A stretch of 64,000 nt of DNA, taken from positions 248,001-312,000 of the forward strand of contig CP107210.1 in the NCBI GenBank assembly GCA_025757985.1, in the 5' to 3' direction. The DNA comes from Oscillospiraceae bacterium (GTDB taxonomy: Bacteria; Bacillota; Clostridia; Oscillospirales; Ruminococcaceae). Within the stretch, counting starts at the first letter, position 1. Every line of letters starts with the position of its first letter. Position numbers and translations under genes: made by a program. Positions 61,387 through 64,000 of this stretch are shown here, piece after piece. The notes under the pieces are model-generated. The model was not told where the DNA came from and did not search any database. It was given only the letters and a program-made list of their open reading frames with translations.

Positions 61387-61914
61387 TTACTCCTTTCCGG
61401 TGCCGAGAATCGCCAGCATGCCTGTGGTGGTTCTCGAAATTTTGTATTGTGTAATGTCATTTTCGGTAATGTACTTACGGCCGTAGTGTTCTTTCATGGC
61501 CCGCCAGATGCTCCACGGGATGCAGTACGCACCGCCGTGGGAAAATCCGGCCAGAACATAGCAGAAAGCGCCAAGCCGCATCTTTTCGTCCAGATACTCG
61601 GTCTGGCCGGGGCTGACGCGGGATTGCTCCATGCGGTTCGACCCGGTGAACTTGGCCTCCATGTAGACAGACCTTCCGCCGCGGAGTGTGCCTGCGTAGT
61701 CAGGCTGGGCTTTTTTCTCGTAGAAGCCCACGACCTTGCCGCCGTTCTCGCGGCCCGTCATGTGGAACGGTTCGGGCGTCTTTTCGATGGATGCCACGCC
61801 CAGACGGCGGTAGTGGTCGAACGCGGCGTTGATATCGCGCTCAAACTGCTGGCCCAGCGCCTTGCTCACCGCGCCGATCAGCTGGCGGCGGGGGTCTTTG
61901 CGGTTATTTTCCAT
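61387..61914 (-). CDS. RecU-like Holliday junction resolvase
   Basis: 175 aa from 61914 (GGAGG upstream). ERDINAAFDHYRRLGVASIEKTPEPF, KKAQPDYAGTLRGGRSVYMEAKFTGSNR (nuclease E-x-K) and CIPWSIWRAMKE define a RecU-type resolvase (PDY, E-K core). Resolves branched DNA during phage replication or recombination. Confidence 0.88.
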   Translation of the reverse strand: MENNRKDPRRQLIGAVSKALGQQFERDINAAFDHYRRLGVASIEKTPEPFHMTGRENGGKVVGFYEKKAQPDYAGTLRGGRSVYMEAKFTGSNRMEQSRVSPGQTEYLDEKMRLGAFCYVLAGFSHGGAYCIPWSIWRAMKEHYGRKYITENDITQYKISRTTTGMLAILGTGKE

Positions 61915-62293
61915 TAAGCAAACCTCCTTGCAGCAGTGCCGCAGGCTGATACGCTGCTGGCAACTTGTCCGCGTACTTCTGCGCGGCGGCGTAGAACCAC
62001 GGCGGCAGCGGCAGACCCAGTTCTTCGTAGGCATCAATGGCAACCCGCACATTTATCAAATCGGGCTGAAATCCTATGTACGGCTTGGCTGCCTCGCGGA
62101 TCTCGGCCACAGTGGGCGGCCACTTCATCGTGCGGCTGAGGGCAACCGCCCCGGCCATGGCGGCATCATAGGGAACATCGGTCAGCGACACCGCCCACGC
62201 ATCGGACATTTCGTCCGGGTCATTCTCCCGGTAAAGGTTCGGCCACCAGTTCAGTAGCTTCAACATAAATTCGGTTGTCTGCTGGGTCGTCAC
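61904..62293 (-). CDS. Replicative helicase loader/inhibitor (G39P-like)
   Basis: 129 aa, GTG start with GGAGGTG upstream (the longer ORF start at 62482 is inside the previous gene). LKLLNWWPNLYRENDPDEMSDAWAVSLTDVPYDAAMAGAVALSRTMKWPPTVAEIREAA matches the G39P/phage loader helical domain. It brings host DnaB/DnaC helicase to the phage origin opened by the DnaD-like initiator just upstream. Confidence 0.78.
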   Translation of the reverse strand: MTTQQTTEFMLKLLNWWPNLYRENDPDEMSDAWAVSLTDVPYDAAMAGAVALSRTMKWPPTVAEIREAAKPYIGFQPDLINVRVAIDAYEELGLPLPPWFYAAAQKYADKLPAAYQPAALLQGGLLNGK

Positions 62294-63068
62294 TCTGCGC
62301 ACCTCCCATCTCTTCCAGACGCTTTTTGAGCCGTTCGCGTACTGCCGCCTGTTTGCTCTGTGGGCGAGCAGCGGGCGTGGCTCTGGCCGCCGCTGCGGCG
62401 GCGTGGTTTTCTTTCTCGGCGCGGTAGGCATCCACGGACAGGATGTTCTGCTCCCGGCAGCGCTTGAGAATAGCCTTAACATAATTCCAGCTGCGCTTAT
62501 TGTTGAGCGCCGCCTCGCCGATGGCCTCGCAGATCAGGTCTGCGGGCAGGTCGGCCAGCTGGCGGGAAATGTCATCAAACGCTGCCCGTGCGATAGGGCC
62601 GATGTTCTGCTCGTAGGCTTGGACACAAGCGGAAATGTCGTTTTCAGCAGTAGCAGTAGAAGAAGATATATTATCCTTATCCTTATCCTTTTCCTTATCC
62701 TTCTTCTTCTCCTTCTCTAGGCTTTTTGAAAAAAGGGAGCCTTTTTCAGAAAAGCCACCCTTTTTATCTGTGTCATTTAAAAGGGTAGCTTTTTCATTTT
62801 CTCCGTCAGGCGGTTTTTTCCGTGGACGGCCACCTTTACGGCCATAGGACGCTTGCTGTTCGTCAGTCTTTTTCCATTGCTCCTTGTCCCGGTCAATCTG
62901 GGAACGGATGCCGGGAAAAACAAACCGCTCATTTCCGGTGAGAGGTATCAATGTGCCATCCTTGCTGTATTCCAGCAGGGCGGTGAAAAGCCGTCCACGT
63001 TCCTCCGAGTTCAAAAGCTCCATGTTTTCAAGGTAGCTGTGGTAGGCACAGAAATAAGGTCGGAGCAT
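62220..63068 (-). CDS. Replication initiator with DUF6291-like and DnaD-like domains
   Basis: 282 aa. N-terminus RPYFCAYHSYLENMELLNSEERGRLFTALLEYSKDGT..FPGIRSQIDRDKEQWKKTDEQQASYGRKGGRPRKK is the DUF6291-type domain; a long lysine-rich KEKKKDKEKDKDKDN linker follows (about 115-135). The C-terminal DnaB_2/DnaD domain reads AFDDISRQLADLPADLICEAIGEAALNNKRSWNYVKAILKRC. It probably binds the phage origin and recruits the loader. Confidence 0.87.
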   Translation of the reverse strand: MLRPYFCAYHSYLENMELLNSEERGRLFTALLEYSKDGTLIPLTGNERFVFPGIRSQIDRDKEQWKKTDEQQASYGRKGGRPRKKPPDGENEKATLLNDTDKKGGFSEKGSLFSKSLEKEKKKDKEKDKDKDNISSSTATAENDISACVQAYEQNIGPIARAAFDDISRQLADLPADLICEAIGEAALNNKRSWNYVKAILKRCREQNILSVDAYRAEKENHAAAAAARATPAARPQSKQAAVRERLKKRLEEMGGAQSDDPADNRIYVEATELVAEPLPGE

Positions 63069-63107
63069 TGCACCACCTCCCTTGGCCCACCGGGCGGGCA
63101 GGACGGT

Positions 63108-63437
63108 TTATTCTTCATCGGTGTCGTCCTCACAGTCGTTTAGACGCTTATCCCGCATATCGGCAACGCTTTCCAGCGCAGCCAGGGCGGTTTTGCTTTC
63201 CACATGGGGAGATTCCACAAGGGTGCAGAGGATGTCGATCTCGCTCTCGCTGCGGAGCAGTTCATCATATCGGGAGAGCGGGATGCAAACCAGATCTTCA
63301 TCATCTGCGCCGTACTGGTCGATGATGGCCCCAATCTCTTTCATCAAGGCTTCGGTGCCGGGGAACGTGCTGCCGTTATGGCTCATGCCATCCAGCATAT
63401 TTTTAATAGCCATGTCGGCTGGAGAATAATTTTTCAT
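63108..63437 (-). CDS. Hypothetical acidic phage protein (109 aa)
   Basis: MAIKNMLDGMSHNGSTFPGTEALMKEIGAIIDQYGADDEDLVCIPLSRYDELLRSESEIDILCTLVESPHVESKTALAALESVADMRDKRLNDCEDDTDEE. Helical and acidic. Coupled to the DUF3268 gene (ATGA-type overlap). Unknown. Confidence 0.72.
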   Translation of the reverse strand: MKNYSPADMAIKNMLDGMSHNGSTFPGTEALMKEIGAIIDQYGADDEDLVCIPLSRYDELLRSESEIDILCTLVESPHVESKTALAALESVADMRDKRLNDCEDDTDEE

Positions 63438-63802
63438 ACAGAAACTCCTTTATTGATGATTTCCAACGCTGCCTTGCATTGCTCAACAGTGAACATACCG
63501 ATATGGGTCTGTTCAATCGGCAGTTCCATTTGTTCAGACAACCACCGATAGGCTGCATTGCGCTTTTTGAATGGTCCGTCTTGCCACAGCGGGTCGAAAC
63601 GGGCGTGTGTTGCCTTGCGCCAGCCCCGAAGTTCCGCATTGGCAAGGCTGCCTTTGGGGCGGTCTGTGCCGGAATGTACGCCTACATAGGCGTTGCATGG
63701 GCGGCACAGGTAAGCCATGCCGTAGCTATGACCGTAGTAGATAACAGAACTATCTACATATTTGGCAACGCGGCCACAGTAGGGGCAAATCACTTTTTGC
63801 AT
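63434..63802 (-). CDS. DUF3268 zinc-finger-containing protein
   Basis: 122 aa from 63802 (AAAGGAG upstream; longer ORF not supported). ICPYCGRVAKYVDSSVIYYGHSYGMAYLCRPCNAYVGVHSGTDRPKGSLANAELRGWRKATHARFDPLW is the DUF3268 pattern: zinc ribbon with CPYC / CRPC and VGVH-x-GT-x-P-x-GxLA. Related to HNH-like treble-clef zinc folds. Often seen in phage early regions; function unknown. Confidence 0.88.
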   Translation of the reverse strand: MQKVICPYCGRVAKYVDSSVIYYGHSYGMAYLCRPCNAYVGVHSGTDRPKGSLANAELRGWRKATHARFDPLWQDGPFKKRNAAYRWLSEQMELPIEQTHIGMFTVEQCKAALEIINKGVSV

Positions 63803-63818
63803 AAGGGTCACGCTCCTT

Positions 63819-64000
63819 TCAAATGTCAATGCCCAACTCGTGGGCCTCTTGCCGTGCGCCGTCAATGAGGTGGCTCATTTCTGAGCTGTTCATGGCGCTG
63901 GTGCGCTTGTACAGGATGTAGCTGCAATAGCGGCTGCCGTCCTTTTCGTGGGTGGTGATAAGGCGGGTGTAGGGGTAATAGCTGTGCGGGTCGGTGCCCT
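63819..64000 (-). CDS. Phage early protein, C-terminus only (cut by window edge)
   Basis: Reading frame open to the window end. Visible C-terminal 60 residues include HSYYPYTRLITTHEKDGSRYCSYILYKRTSAMNSSEMSHLIDGARQEAHELGIDI. Stop TGA at 63819-63821. A motif of beta-strands then helix; family not recognised without the N-terminus. Confidence 0.7.
   Translation of the reverse strand, partial: GTDPHSYYPYTRLITTHEKDGSRYCSYILYKRTSAMNSSEMSHLIDGARQEAHELGIDI

Noticed and set aside
62655..62720. Repetitive CCTTAT stretch as a microsatellite or CRISPR
   Set aside because: It encodes the lysine/aspartate-rich linker of the replication initiator.

Overview
The window looks like a chromosome segment of a moderately high-GC gut Firmicute. 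Gene content and order (clpB with a CIRCE element, a glgB-glgC-glgD-glgA operon, a Cof/HAD-exonuclease pair, short GC-rich interspersed repeats) suggest an Oscillospirales / Faecalibacterium-Gemmiger-Subdoligranulum-like bacterium. This is an inference from content; no database search was possible. Roughly 1-17.3 kb is host chromosome and 17.5-21.1 kb is an accessory strip. About 21.1 kb to the end of the window is one large prophage, mostly on the minus strand, whose far end lies beyond base 64000.

Host part: heat-shock disaggregase clpB (CIRCE-controlled); a small AT-rich island with a PadR regulator and a DUF2812 membrane protein beside a gene remnant; mntP behind a yybP-ykoY-type Mn riboswitch; a HAD phosphatase and 3'-5' exonuclease pair; a LysR regulator; a DegV protein; a MITE; an SGNH hydrolase; the complete glycogen operon (GlgB carries an unusual Lys/Ala/Pro-rich AT-hook tail); and tRNA-Leu(CAG) followed by two strong terminators.

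Accessory strip (17.5-21.1 kb): two small HTH regulators, a divergent promoter pair whose two spacers each contain the same kind of operator dyad, and a rightward run of small genes around an amidoligase-family protein. A two-hairpin terminator at 21107-21150 separates it from the prophage late genes, which converge on it.

Prophage, read in its own direction (right to left). Early region (64.0-52 kb): DUF3268 zinc protein, DnaD-like replication initiator, helicase loader, RecU-like resolvase, N6-methylase-like protein, tyrosine integrase, a large ParB, many tiny Cys-rich or membrane proteins, a PAPS-reductase-like PP-loop enzyme, ASCH and DUF1653 proteins, and a late regulator. Then come a polytopic membrane protein and a ParB / DUF3440 / ParB (IbrA-IbrB-like) cluster, and next to it a probable cos region. 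The head module is lambda-like (TerS, GpA-type TerL, gpW-like, portal, ClpP-type protease/scaffold, gpD, gpE). The tail is contractile and P2/Mu-like (sheath, tube, a chaperone with a -1 frameshift, tape measure, gpX, gpD, gpV, gpU, gp25, gpJ, gpI).

The tail module ends in a complete diversity-generating retroelement (DGR): a formylglycine-enzyme-like/C-type-lectin target with a variable repeat, an Avd accessory protein, a template repeat and a reverse transcriptase. The 113-bp repeats differ at 12 positions, and all 12 are template adenines, which means the element has been active. Lysis genes (amidase, spanin/holin-like protein, holin) follow. The most intriguing features are the DGR, the duplicated ParB + PAPS-reductase theme with a GCxxTGCxGC cysteine motif shared by two adjacent genes, and an intergenic array of eight ~11-bp repeats in front of the second PAPS-reductase gene.
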